64,000 nucleotides of DNA from Corallibacter vietnamensis (GTDB taxonomy: Bacteria > Bacteroidota > Bacteroidia > Flavobacteriales > Flavobacteriaceae). The notes under the pieces are model-generated. The model had not been told where the DNA came from. It worked only from the letters and a program-made list of their open reading frames with translations, and made no database searches. Position numbers and translations under genes: made by a program. The stretch is from positions 248,001 to 312,000 of the forward strand of contig NZ_BAABBI010000001.1 in the NCBI RefSeq assembly GCF_039537875.1. Reading direction: 5' to 3'. The number at the start of each line of letters is the position of its first letter. The stretch's first letter is position 1. Positions 1-8,212 of this stretch are shown here, in pieces.

Positions 1-684
1 TATCAATATACTTTTCAAGAAGATTTTGAAGAAATAAACATTCCTGTTGAAGAAAACATTTTTTTGAATGCTTTATTATTCAAAACTCAACAACCTAGAA
101 AAGGCATTATTATTTACTTTCATGGTAATGCAGGTGCTATTCATGATTGGGGAAAACGGGCTCCTTTGTATATGAATAATGGTTATGACATCCTCTTTTT
201 CGACTATCGCGGTTATGGAAAAAGTGATGGTAGCTACAAAAATACAGAACAACTCTTTAATGACTCTCAAAAAGTTTACAACTTTATAAAACAGCGATAT
301 AACGAAGACAAAATCATTGTTTTAGGATACTCATTAGGTAGTGGCTTGGCAGCTTATACAGCCGCCAAAAACCACCCTAAAATGCTTATATTAAATGCGC
401 CATATTACTCATGGAAAACATTAATATCAGAAGAAATTGCTCCACCTATTCCGCGTTTTTTAGTTAAGTATGATATTACGACGTATGTGTATATTGAAAA
501 AATAGCCTGTCCTATTCATATTTTTTACGGTACAAGAGACTTTTTAATACATCCAGATACTAATGCTAAAAAACTTAAAGCCATAAGTCCAGAAAACATC
601 ACCTTACACCCTGTAATAGATGGCGGCCATAATGGATTACATATCACAAAAGAATATTACGACGCTCTTAAAGAATTGCTTTAA
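1..684 (+). CDS. alpha/beta hydrolase, 5'-truncated by window edge
   Basis: The reading frame is open from base 1 without a credible start, so the gene begins upstream of the window; the TTG at 64 is only an internal codon. The visible part has the alpha/beta-hydrolase layout: an oxyanion-hole HGNAG segment, a DYRGYGKS loop, the nucleophile elbow GYSLGSG (Ser), a late Asp in GTRDFL and a His in GGHNGLH. This matches the serine hydrolase triad order of the small cytosolic hydrolases found beside many flavobacterial housekeeping genes. The substrate cannot be told. The stop codon overlaps by four bases the end of the convergent DUF155 gene, so no terminator fits between them. Confidence 0.85.
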   Translation, partial: YQYTFQEDFEEINIPVEENIFLNALLFKTQQPRKGIIIYFHGNAGAIHDWGKRAPLYMNNGYDILFFDYRGYGKSDGSYKNTEQLFNDSQKVYNFIKQRYNEDKIIVLGYSLGSGLAAYTAAKNHPKMLILNAPYYSWKTLISEEIAPPIPRFLVKYDITTYVYIEKIACPIHIFYGTRDFLIHPDTNAKKLKAISPENITLHPVIDGGHNGLHITKEYYDALKELL

Positions 685-1460
685 AATAAAAATTTAGCAA
701 TAAACATATCAACCACCTCAACAAGAATTAGAATAATGATAATCCACTCTAAGCGGCTACTTTCATTATGATCCATAATATCTTTAAAAAGCTCTAAATT
801 TTCTTTAATAATATCTATACGATCATGAATAAGATGGTAACGATCTTTTAGATCAAACGTTTGTTTTAAGTCCGCATTAAGCTTGTTAAGTTGTTCGTCT
901 TCCCATGTTATTTCTGGTGCATCAAAAATGTAAAGGTTTTCAGAGATTTTATTCTTTATATTAAGTGTTTTACCAATAAATCGTTTTAGTTTATTACCTG
1001 AAATATCCAGCTTCCCTTTGTTTTCAAGATATAAGGTATGCTGATTTGTTTCTACTAGAAGTTCTTCAGTTATTTCAGAATAGCGATTTAATGCTACAGA
1101 TTGTGATGCATTAAGCATCACTAATCGAATCATTTCTTCGTCTACACTTGGTAAAATAATTTGTTCAAACTCAATTTTTATAACTTCAGGTTGAATAGCA
1201 ATTGTAACTTCTTCAGATATTTTGTCTGATATATATTCTTTACAAAATGGCTTTAAGAACTTTAAAACATCTGATATTTCTACATCAGACATATTAAAAA
1301 AGCTCATCATTCCATACTGAAAAATATAGATAAATTTGTCTTGAGAATACTTATAAAATAGCTCATCGCTATCAGAAAACAACAAACGCCATTCTAACTG
1401 CTGTTTACAGTCTTTTACTTGAATAGCGTTTGCAACTTGATACGCAACAACGTTATACAT
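681..1460 (-). CDS. DUF155 / RMND1-Sif2 family membrane protein
   Basis: A 259-residue protein resembling the DUF155 family (yeast Rmd1, human RMND1). The signs are a mixed alpha/beta N-terminal part, a DRYHLIHDRIDIIKENLELF helix near the end, and one C-terminal hydrophobic segment in LEWIIIILILVEVV that would anchor it in a membrane. Mitochondrial relatives support translation and membrane-linked organisation; the bacterial role is not known. Its start codon shares one base with the stop codon of the upstream VOC gene (TAATG arrangement), which suggests translational coupling. The family call rests on the C-terminal pattern and is fairly sure; no function is claimed. Confidence 0.7.
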   Translation of the reverse strand: MYNVVAYQVANAIQVKDCKQQLEWRLLFSDSDELFYKYSQDKFIYIFQYGMMSFFNMSDVEISDVLKFLKPFCKEYISDKISEEVTIAIQPEVIKIEFEQIILPSVDEEMIRLVMLNASQSVALNRYSEITEELLVETNQHTLYLENKGKLDISGNKLKRFIGKTLNIKNKISENLYIFDAPEITWEDEQLNKLNADLKQTFDLKDRYHLIHDRIDIIKENLELFKDIMDHNESSRLEWIIIILILVEVVDMFIAKFLF

Positions 1461-1873
1461 TAATACTTAAATACGTCTTGATTATTATTAAAACACTTAA
1501 ACTCTACTGTGTAATCATTTGGATCTTTTACAAAAAAAGAGGCGTGAGCTCCTGTTTTATCTTGTAAAAACTGAACTTCTGTTAAACTTTTTATGTGTTT
1601 ACTTTTTAAAGTTTGTAACACTTGTGTCCATTGGTCATTATTTAAAATAACACCAAAATGAAAAGACGGCAGTATATCACCGTTAAAAGAATAGCTTTTA
1701 TAATCAAAGTGAAATGGTCCACTTTTAGTAAAAGTAATTTGGTTTTCAAACAAATTAATATCTATCCAGTTTTGAGCCGATCTACCTATTGTTGCTCCTA
1801 GACTTTCTGTATAGAATGTTTTTGTACGGCTTATACTCAAACAAGGCAACGCTAAATGGAATTGTGCTTTCAT
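1460..1873 (-). CDS. VOC family (glyoxalase/dioxygenase-like) protein
   Basis: A 137-residue protein with the paired beta-alpha-beta-beta-beta modules of the vicinal oxygen chelate fold. Candidate metal ligands sit where the family places them: a His in the first strand (FHLALP), a His in SFHFGV and a Glu in the last strand (TVEFK). FVKDPNDYTVEF is a typical end of the second module. Family members include glyoxalase I, fosfomycin-resistance enzymes and ring-cleaving dioxygenases; the sequence does not say which reaction applies. It is the first gene of a two-gene minus-strand unit with the DUF155 gene, downstream of the terminator that ends the polyamine operon. Confidence 0.8.
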   Translation of the reverse strand: MKAQFHLALPCLSISRTKTFYTESLGATIGRSAQNWIDINLFENQITFTKSGPFHFDYKSYSFNGDILPSFHFGVILNNDQWTQVLQTLKSKHIKSLTEVQFLQDKTGAHASFFVKDPNDYTVEFKCFNNNQDVFKY

Positions 1874-1928
1874 AACTAACTCGTTTACATGAATTTAAAC
1901 TTTTTTTGTTATTGTAACACTATGGTAA

Positions 1929-1962
1929 TAAAAATAAGTTGCCTAAAATTTAGACAACTTAT
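1929..1962 (-). terminator. Rho-independent terminator of polyamine operon
   Basis: On the minus strand a long stem (ATAAGTTGTCT pairing with GGCAACTTAT, one G-T wobble) is followed by TTTTTATT. It lies just past the stop of the acidic-tailed gene at 1991 and upstream of the VOC gene, so it should end the speA-speB-DHS-like transcript. Confidence 0.7.
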
Positions 1963-1990
1963 CGCTTATATTTTTTGAAGCTTTTAATTT

Positions 1991-2320
1991 TTAATCTTCG
2001 TCTTCAGAAGCATCATCATCTGATAATAACTCTGGATCTTGAACTGCTTCTGGGTCATCACTATCATAATCGTCATAATCTTCTTCTTCATAATTCTCCA
2101 TAGTAACAGCTAGCTTGGTACTTACTTTTACCAAGTATTTAGTGTCATGGGTTGTTACTTCTACAGCTTCAACAATTTCATTATTGGCGTTTCTAAATGA
2201 TATGATATGATCTTCATCATAACCATCAGGATATTTCTCAACCAATAGGGCTAAAATTTCTGGCGTTAACTTTTTAAAGTCAACAATTACGCGTTTAAGA
2301 TTATCTCTTTTATTACTCAT
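1991..2320 (-). CDS. small acid-tailed protein of the polyamine operon
   Basis: A 109-residue protein I do not recognise functionally. Residues 1-77 look like a small folded alpha/beta domain (basic start, then KKLTPEILALLVEKYPDGYD and alternating strands). Residues about 78-109 are almost all Asp, Glu, Ser and Tyr. It starts three bases after the stop of the deoxyhypusine-synthase homologue and precedes a terminator, so it is the last gene of the arginine decarboxylase operon. Homologues are sometimes named DNA primase in databases; nothing in the sequence supports that. A strongly acidic tail in a polyamine operon could bind cationic product or regulate the enzymes, but this is inference only. 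Confidence 0.75.
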   Translation of the reverse strand: MSNKRDNLKRVIVDFKKLTPEILALLVEKYPDGYDEDHIISFRNANNEIVEAVEVTTHDTKYLVKVSTKLAVTMENYEEEDYDDYDSDDPEAVQDPELLSDDDASEDED

Positions 2321-2323
2321 AAT

Positions 2324-3307
2324 TTACATGTCTAGTAGGTAAGCAAATATAAGCGGTGCAACAATAGTAGCATCACTTTCTATAATAAATTTTGGTGTGT
2401 TAATATCTAATTTCCCCCAAGTGATTTTCTCATTAGGAACAGCGCCTGAATATGACCCATAACTTGTTGTTGAATCACTTATCTGACAGAAATAGCTCCA
2501 AAACGGCGTATCAGTTCGCTCCATATCTTGATAAAGCATTGGCACCACACAAATTGGAAAATCGCCAGCTATACCTCCACCAATTTGGAAGAAACCAATA
2601 CCGTTTTCTGAATTATCTGTATACCAATCGGCTAAAAATGTCATGTACTCAATTCCTGATTTCATGGTACTTGCTTTTAGCTCTCCTTTTAGTACATAAC
2701 TTGCAAAAATGTTACCCATAGTACTGTCTTCCCAACCAGGAACAACTATTGGTAAGTTTTTTTCTGCTGCTGCATACATCCAAGAGTCTTTTAAGTCTAT
2801 CTCGTAGTACTCTTCTAGAACTCCACTCAATAACATTTTGTACATAAACTCATGTGGAAAATAACGTTCTCCAGCTTCTTCAGCATCTTTCCAAATTTTA
2901 AAAATATGCTCTTGTAATCTTCTAAAAGCTTCTTCTTCTGGAATACATGTGTCTGTAACACGATTTAAGCCTCGCTCTAGCAAATCCCATTCTTGCTGTG
3001 GTGTTAAATCACGATAGTTTGGAACACGCTCGTAATGCGAGTGCGCAACTAAATTCATAATATCTTCTTCTAGGTTTGCACCTGTACAAGAAATTATTTG
3101 CACTTTATCTTGACGTATCATTTCAGCAAAAATTTTCCCAAGCTCTGCAGTACTCATTGCTCCTGCTAGAGACACGAGCATTTTAGCTCCAGAGTTTAAT
3201 TGGTCTTCGTATGCTTTGGCTGCATCAACTAATGCAGCTGCATTAAAATGCAGGTAATATTTTTCTATGAATTGTGATATGTGTCCTTTAGTTGTCATCG
3301 TCATCAT
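2324..3307 (-). CDS. deoxyhypusine synthase family protein (likely polyamine synthase)
   Basis: A 327-residue member of the deoxyhypusine synthase fold. The NAD-binding features CTGANLEED (residues about 74-82) and IGGGIAGDFP (about 242-251) are present. The active-site Lys of the family falls in ITWGKL (Lys299), close to the C-terminal DATIVAPL. True deoxyhypusine synthases modify eIF5A, which bacteria lack. Bacterial homologues are thought to move the aminobutyl group to a small amine and make homospermidine-type polyamines. The context supports this: it overlaps the agmatinase gene by 20 bases and follows arginine decarboxylase. The start is ambiguous among three Met codons in the first four residues. 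The product is inferred. Confidence 0.85.
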   Translation of the reverse strand: MMTMTTKGHISQFIEKYYLHFNAAALVDAAKAYEDQLNSGAKMLVSLAGAMSTAELGKIFAEMIRQDKVQIISCTGANLEEDIMNLVAHSHYERVPNYRDLTPQQEWDLLERGLNRVTDTCIPEEEAFRRLQEHIFKIWKDAEEAGERYFPHEFMYKMLLSGVLEEYYEIDLKDSWMYAAAEKNLPIVVPGWEDSTMGNIFASYVLKGELKASTMKSGIEYMTFLADWYTDNSENGIGFFQIGGGIAGDFPICVVPMLYQDMERTDTPFWSYFCQISDSTTSYGSYSGAVPNEKITWGKLDINTPKFIIESDATIVAPLIFAYLLDM

Positions 3308-4229
3308 GAAATTTAGAAAATTTATTTATACTTGAATTACTCTCATTAAAATTATTGTCATAATCATCATCTACAGCATCATCTAGAAACTTATAAGTAA
3401 GCATTTTATAATATAATTTAGCTGCTAAAAAGTCTGATGATTTATCAATTTTATTAGGGCATAATTCTACTATATCAAAACCTACTACGTTTCTTTCAGC
3501 AAAAACCTGCTTTAAGAACTCTAATGTTTCATACCAGAATAAACCTCCTGGTTCTGGTGTTCCTGTACTAGGCATAATTGATGGATCTAATGCATCTAAA
3601 TCAAAGGTGATAAACACATTATCTGTCATTTGATCTATTGCAGAATCCATCCAGTTATCATCAACAGCCATTTCGTGAGCAAAGTAAGTTTTCTCTTCGT
3701 CCATCACCGTTTTTTCCATGATATCCATAGAACGAATTCCTACTTGAATTAAGTTGGTTGTTTGACTTGCTTCATAAACCGCACAAGCATGATTACATTT
3801 TGAACCTTCATATTCTTTACGCAAATCAGCATGCGCATCTATTTGTAATACTGTTAGGTTATCAAAACACTCGTTGAATGCACGAATACTTCCTATTGAA
3901 ATAGAATGTTCTCCACCAAAAAGGGTTACAAACTTATTGCGTTTAATATACTTTTTAGTCATTTCATGTACCGCATCAACTACAGCTTCAGGTGATGCAC
4001 TTTCAGTAATTGCATCTGCTAAAAACACACCTTGCTTGTAAACCTCTGTATCGGTTTCAATGTCATAAAGCTCCATATTTTCTGATGCATCAAGAAAAGC
4101 ATCTGGACCTTTATCTGCTCCTTTTTGCCAAGTACTTGTACCATCATAAGGCACAGGAATTAAAACAATTTTTGAACTGTCTAATTTGGAATATTCTTCT
4201 GAAATTCCAGCATACGTTTTATTGCTCAT
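3288..4229 (-). CDS. speB: agmatinase (ureohydrolase family)
   Basis: A 313-residue ureohydrolase that would cleave agmatine to putrescine and urea. The binuclear manganese motifs are all present: GGEHS, DAHADLR and FDLDALDPS. Arginase, agmatinase and formiminoglutamase share these motifs; agmatinase is chosen because the gene overlaps by 11 bases the end of an arginine decarboxylase gene, whose product is agmatine. The last 30 or so residues form a polar, Asp/Asn/Ser-rich extension that is not part of the catalytic fold. Its coding region overlaps the start of the next gene by 20 bases, so the tail may be constrained by coupling as much as by function. Confidence 0.9.
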   Translation of the reverse strand: MSNKTYAGISEEYSKLDSSKIVLIPVPYDGTSTWQKGADKGPDAFLDASENMELYDIETDTEVYKQGVFLADAITESASPEAVVDAVHEMTKKYIKRNKFVTLFGGEHSISIGSIRAFNECFDNLTVLQIDAHADLRKEYEGSKCNHACAVYEASQTTNLIQVGIRSMDIMEKTVMDEEKTYFAHEMAVDDNWMDSAIDQMTDNVFITFDLDALDPSIMPSTGTPEPGGLFWYETLEFLKQVFAERNVVGFDIVELCPNKIDKSSDFLAAKLYYKMLTYKFLDDAVDDDYDNNFNESNSSINKFSKFHDDDDN

Positions 4230-5619
4230 GGTAACCTAAAATTTTAAGTAAGTCTTCACTTTTTTGTTGTTCACTAAATAATTTTGTTGTGATGTTTCCA
4301 TCGTTGTCTTTATCAATTAAAATATGTTTTGGCGACGGAATCAAGCAGTGTTGCAAACCTCCAAATCCACCAATGGTTTCTTGATAAGCTCCTGTGTTAA
4401 AGAAGCCAATATACAAGGGTTTATCTTTATTGTATTTTGGTAAATATATAGCGTTCATATGTTGTTCGCTATTGTAATAATCGTCACTATCACAAGTTAA
4501 GCCTCCTAATAAAACACGCTCGTAACTATCGTTCCAACGGTTTATAGGCAACATAACAAAACGCTTGTTTATAGCCCAAGTATCTGGTAGTGTTGTGATA
4601 AATGATGAGTTAATCATATTCCATTTTTCACGGTCGTTTTGTTGTTTTTGGTATAAGACTTCATAAATAGCGCCACCGCTTTCTCCTACTGTAAAGCTTC
4701 CAAACTCGGTAAATATATTTGGCACATCAACACCTTCTTCTTCACAAATAATATTTATTTGATTGATGATTTCATCTACCATATATTCGTAATCAAACTC
4801 AAAACCTAATGAATTTTTTATAGGAAAGCCACCTCCAATATTTAAACTATCTAAACTTGGACAAATCTTTTTTAAGCTTACGTATACTTTTAAGCACTTT
4901 GTAAGTTCGTTCCAGTAATATGCATTGTCTCTAATACCTGTATTGATAAAAAAGTGCAACATTTTTAAAGACACTTTTTTGTTGTCTTTAATTTGCTTGT
5001 TATAAAATGGCACAATGTTTTTATAGCCTATTCCTAATCTAGATGTATAGAACTCAAACTTTGGTTCTTCTTCTGAAGCAATACGAATACCTATGTTGTA
5101 CGAGCCGTTAATCTCTTCAGATAGTAAATCTATTTCTTCATAATTATCAATAACTGGGATTGCATTTTCATGACCATTATTTATTAATCTTGCTATGTTG
5201 GTCACATATTGCGCTCTTTTAAAACCATTGCTTATTACAAAGGTTTTGTCTGTTATTTTTCCTTCTGCTTTTAAAGCCTCTACAATATCAATGTCAAAAG
5301 CTGATGATGTTTCTATATGGATATCATTTTTTAAAGCCTCGTTTAAAACATGTTTAAAGTGAGAACTTTTTGTACAATAACAGTAATTGTATTTCCCTTT
5401 GTAATCATGCTTTTCAATGGCGTTTGCAAACCATTTTTTTGCGCGATTTATATTGTTAGAAATTTGTGGTAAATACGTAAATTTTAAAGGTGCGCCATAA
5501 GTTTCGATTAATTGTTTTAAATCGATATCATGGAATTGTAAATGGTTTCCTTCAAGTTTAAACTCCTCTTGAGGGAAATAAAATGATTGATTGATTAAAT
5601 CAATGTATTTTGTATTCAT
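4219..5619 (-). CDS. speA: biosynthetic arginine decarboxylase (PLP, alanine-racemase fold)
   Basis: A 466-residue fold-type III PLP decarboxylase that should convert arginine to agmatine, the first step of the operon's polyamine route. The PLP lysine lies in CYCTKSSH (Lys84), the phosphate-binding loop is NIGGGFP, and the dimer-interface CDSDD motif is near residue 395. It is clearly shorter than the roughly 630-660 residues of enterobacterial SpeA and lacks its long inserted and C-terminal regions; this compact form is usual in flavobacteria. Ornithine, diaminopimelate or carboxynorspermidine decarboxylase are the alternatives in the same fold, but the adjacent agmatinase argues for arginine. 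It is the first gene of the operon, with about 580 bases of leader/intergenic DNA upstream. Confidence 0.88.
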   Translation of the reverse strand: MNTKYIDLINQSFYFPQEEFKLEGNHLQFHDIDLKQLIETYGAPLKFTYLPQISNNINRAKKWFANAIEKHDYKGKYNYCYCTKSSHFKHVLNEALKNDIHIETSSAFDIDIVEALKAEGKITDKTFVISNGFKRAQYVTNIARLINNGHENAIPVIDNYEEIDLLSEEINGSYNIGIRIASEEEPKFEFYTSRLGIGYKNIVPFYNKQIKDNKKVSLKMLHFFINTGIRDNAYYWNELTKCLKVYVSLKKICPSLDSLNIGGGFPIKNSLGFEFDYEYMVDEIINQINIICEEEGVDVPNIFTEFGSFTVGESGGAIYEVLYQKQQNDREKWNMINSSFITTLPDTWAINKRFVMLPINRWNDSYERVLLGGLTCDSDDYYNSEQHMNAIYLPKYNKDKPLYIGFFNTGAYQETIGGFGGLQHCLIPSPKHILIDKDNDGNITTKLFSEQQKSEDLLKILGYHEQ

Positions 5620-6203
5620 TTTTATAAATAGTTAAATGTAAGTGATATAAATAAACAATGTGTTAAGTAAATAAAAAGCAACTATTAAAAATGTTGTTAT
5701 ACATTTTTATAGTGCGTTTTACACTTACATCAAACTTGTAATTGTGGATGTGTTGTAGGCATGAAACCAAACAAATGTTGGCTCATAACGATGTAGAAAG
5801 CGGAAGTTAGCTCTAAAATTCGGTTACTTAATCGATAAGCAGTTTTTGAATATGACTTCCTGATGTTCAAAAACCCGAACGTAAAAACAGATTTCAATTT
5901 GTTCAGCTAAATGCACTGCAAATGAAATACATTTTTTTGAAAAAAAAAGTTTTTTTGAAATATTTTTTTATCGACTGATTTTCAATGCTTTTAATTACTC
6001 TAAAGCATGATTTTCACTCTTAAATCAAAACCTATTCACACGCTAAACAGATACTTATTAATTTAATTCAAAAGGATTTACAACAACTCTTCGCCTACTT
6101 TAATAGAAAAAAACAGGTTTTAGCTATATAAGCTATACTTGTTAAAAAAACGCTATTCACATCTTTAATCTTCTTGAAATTCCTTTTTTAAGATTTTTCT
6201 GAT
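5620..6203. other. gene-poor intergenic region upstream of speA
   Basis: About 580 bases with no credible reading frame, between the speA start and the terminator of the isoprenoid operon. It must hold the speA promoter, but I cannot place TAnnTTTG boxes confidently. The stretch 5750-5900 is less AT-rich than its surroundings and contains near-repeated phrases (ATGTTGGCTC and AAGTTAGCTC; TGTTGTAGGC and GATGTAGAAAGC), which look like the debris of an old repeat or insertion. A run of A and T homopolymers follows at 5930-5970. Confidence 0.5.
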
Positions 6204-6247
6204 AAAAAAACAACACAAAAGTTTATCATTACGAAACCTTTGTGTTG
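6204..6247 (-). terminator. Rho-independent terminator of isoprenoid operon
   Basis: On the minus strand CAACACAAA (6239-6247) pairs with TTTGTGTTG (6211-6219) and is followed at once by a seven-T run (6204-6210). It lies about 40 bases past the stop of the RluB-like gene. Confidence 0.8.
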
Positions 6248-6288
6248 CCTTAATATTGTTGCTATTTATTATAACTTCTCTTAAAGTA

Positions 6289-7164
6289 TTATAACATTTT
6301 TAAAGTATTTATCTCTTGTATGGTTAAATGTTTCCAGTGACCTCGAGGGATATCTTTTTTAGTAAGGTGTGCAATTGCTACACAATCAATCTTTATAATA
6401 TCATATTTTAAGTGCTCAAAAATAGTACGGATAATGGTGTTTCCGGTATTCTTTATTTTTAAACCTATTTGATTTTTACTCTGACCTTCTATATAACTAA
6501 TTTCTTCAACTGTTACTAGGTTGTTTTCTATTTTTAAACCTTCTTGTATGGCTTTTAAGTCTTCAAACTTAAGGTTTTTATCAAGCTCTACTTGAAATAA
6601 ACGTGAAACGCCGTTTTTAGAATTAGTAAACTTTTTAACAACACTATCATCATTTGTAAATAGCAATAACCCTGTAGAGTTTCTTCCTAAACGCCCAATA
6701 GGTTTTATTCTAGAAGCGGTTGCATTTGCTACCAAATCCATTACAGTGCGTCCTTTTCCTTCGCTTGTAGTTGTTGCAAAGCCTTTAGGTTTGTTAAGTA
6801 ACACATAAGCTTTTTTCTCTGGACTAATGCGAGCACCATCATAACGCACATCGTCATCCATTTTTACTTTATAACCCATCTCGGTTATCACCTTACCATT
6901 TACAGTAACCAAACCAATTGCAATATGCTCATCGGCTTCACGACGAGAGCACACACCTGAATTAGCGATATATTTATTAAGTCTAATTGCATCAGAATCT
7001 GATGCTTTTTTAGGCTGTGCTGATTTTTTCATAGGAGCATTACCTCTAGCAAAACTCTTGCTTTTGGCATTGTCTCTTCCTCTTCCGGAAACTTTATCTT
7101 TTCCATTTTTAAACCCTCGTCCTGAAGATTTTCCTTTTCCACCGGTTCCTTGCTGTCTACTCAT
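6289..7164 (-). CDS. RluB/RsuA-like pseudouridine synthase family protein, catalytic Asp absent
   Basis: A 291-residue protein. Residues 1-58 are Gly/Lys/Arg-rich and disordered (RNA-binding type); residues about 59-105 are an S4 RNA-binding domain (RLNKYIANSG, CSRREAD); the rest matches the RsuA/RluB catalytic fold (LLNKPKGFATT, then PIGRL.RNSTGLLLFTND). In active enzymes the motif reads GRLD, where Asp is the catalytic nucleophile. Here residue 160 is Gly (codon GGA at 6685-6687), so the protein may bind rRNA without modifying it, or be a diverged paralogue. The start at 7164 is chosen because AGGAAA precedes it by a few bases and the upstream in-frame extension does not look like the family. 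Last gene of the isoprenoid operon. Confidence 0.85.
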   Translation of the reverse strand: MSRQQGTGGKGKSSGRGFKNGKDKVSGRGRDNAKSKSFARGNAPMKKSAQPKKASDSDAIRLNKYIANSGVCSRREADEHIAIGLVTVNGKVITEMGYKVKMDDDVRYDGARISPEKKAYVLLNKPKGFATTTSEGKGRTVMDLVANATASRIKPIGRLGRNSTGLLLFTNDDSVVKKFTNSKNGVSRLFQVELDKNLKFEDLKAIQEGLKIENNLVTVEEISYIEGQSKNQIGLKIKNTGNTIIRTIFEHLKYDIIKIDCVAIAHLTKKDIPRGHWKHLTIQEINTLKML

Positions 7165-7239
7165 ATCTATTTCCTGTAAAACAGAGATTGTTTTAATTAA
7201 TATTAAATTTTGCTGCAAAGATAAATGATAATTTATTGC

Positions 7240-8154
7240 TTATTGCATAAAAGTGATTTTATTCAAAACCAATGATATATCTATCAAAGGAATACTGAAA
7301 ACACCTGCTAAAATAATCACTTTAAGAATATTATGTAAGATAAGATAATGTGCCTTATTTTTAGATTTCCATAATAAAATTAAAAAACCTATCAATAATA
7401 AAACACACAAATAAAAAAAGTAACTCATATCGCCTACTTGAAACTTGTAAATAAGTAAAAAAGCTGGTATGATTGTTAAAATACCTAAAATTGTTAGCAT
7501 ATATTTTGATGCCTTTTCGCCATAACGAATAGGAATCGTTTGATAATCTTGTGCTAGATCGCCTTTTATATTTTCTAAATCTTTAGTAAGCTCACGCATA
7601 GATATTATTAAGAATAGAAACATAGCGTGTACAAAAATGACATGCTCAAAGTTTTTGTAATAAATAAAAACAACAAAAAAGGGAGTTATTGTAAGTACTG
7701 CCGATGTTAAATTACCAACAAACGGCATTTTTTTCAACTTATGAGAATAGAACCAAATACCAAAAATGTATACCGAAAAGAACACTACCGCCCTAAATGA
7801 CACGTAACTAGCCATAATAACCGCCACAAAATTCAACACAAAATAAAATGACAATTTTGTGTTTTGACTGACTAACCTATCTAGCATAGATTTTTGTGGC
7901 CTATTGATTAAATCCTTTTCAGAATCGTAGAAATTATTAATAATATAACCTCCAGCAATAGCAGCTGCCGAAGCAAGAACTAACATTAATAAATTAAGGT
8001 CTAGAACGACTTCCTTTACCGGTTTATCATGTGCTAAAATGTAAATAGATGCTAAATACTGCGCAATTACTACAACCAAAATGTTATAGCCTCTAATCAC
8101 AGAAAACATACTGAAAAACTTAAGTAGTATATGTTTTTGTTTTCTGGTTAGCAT
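7240..8154 (-). CDS. UbiA family prenyltransferase, probably geranylgeranylglycerol-phosphate type
   Basis: A 304-residue integral membrane protein with eight or nine hydrophobic helices. Two Asp-rich loops bind the magnesium-prenyl diphosphate: NNFYDSEKD (residues 73-81) and KDLENIKGD later in the chain. This is the UbiA pattern. The family includes menaquinone, heme O, chlorophyll and archaeal-type lipid prenyltransferases. Flavobacterial members beside mevalonate genes are usually annotated as geranylgeranylglycerol-phosphate geranylgeranyltransferase; I infer that from position, not from a diagnostic residue. It lies 58 bases downstream of mevalonate kinase on the same strand. Confidence 0.82.
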   Translation of the reverse strand: MLTRKQKHILLKFFSMFSVIRGYNILVVVIAQYLASIYILAHDKPVKEVVLDLNLLMLVLASAAAIAGGYIINNFYDSEKDLINRPQKSMLDRLVSQNTKLSFYFVLNFVAVIMASYVSFRAVVFFSVYIFGIWFYSHKLKKMPFVGNLTSAVLTITPFFVVFIYYKNFEHVIFVHAMFLFLIISMRELTKDLENIKGDLAQDYQTIPIRYGEKASKYMLTILGILTIIPAFLLIYKFQVGDMSYFFYLCVLLLIGFLILLWKSKNKAHYLILHNILKVIILAGVFSIPLIDISLVLNKITFMQ

Positions 8155-8212
8155 GAGAATAAAGGATTATTTTGAAGTTACTCCAATAGATGCATGGAGC
8201 TACAAAAAAGAC

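Noticed and set aside
2324..3307. true deoxyhypusine synthase
   Set aside because: Bacteria lack eIF5A, and the operon context is small-molecule polyamine synthesis.
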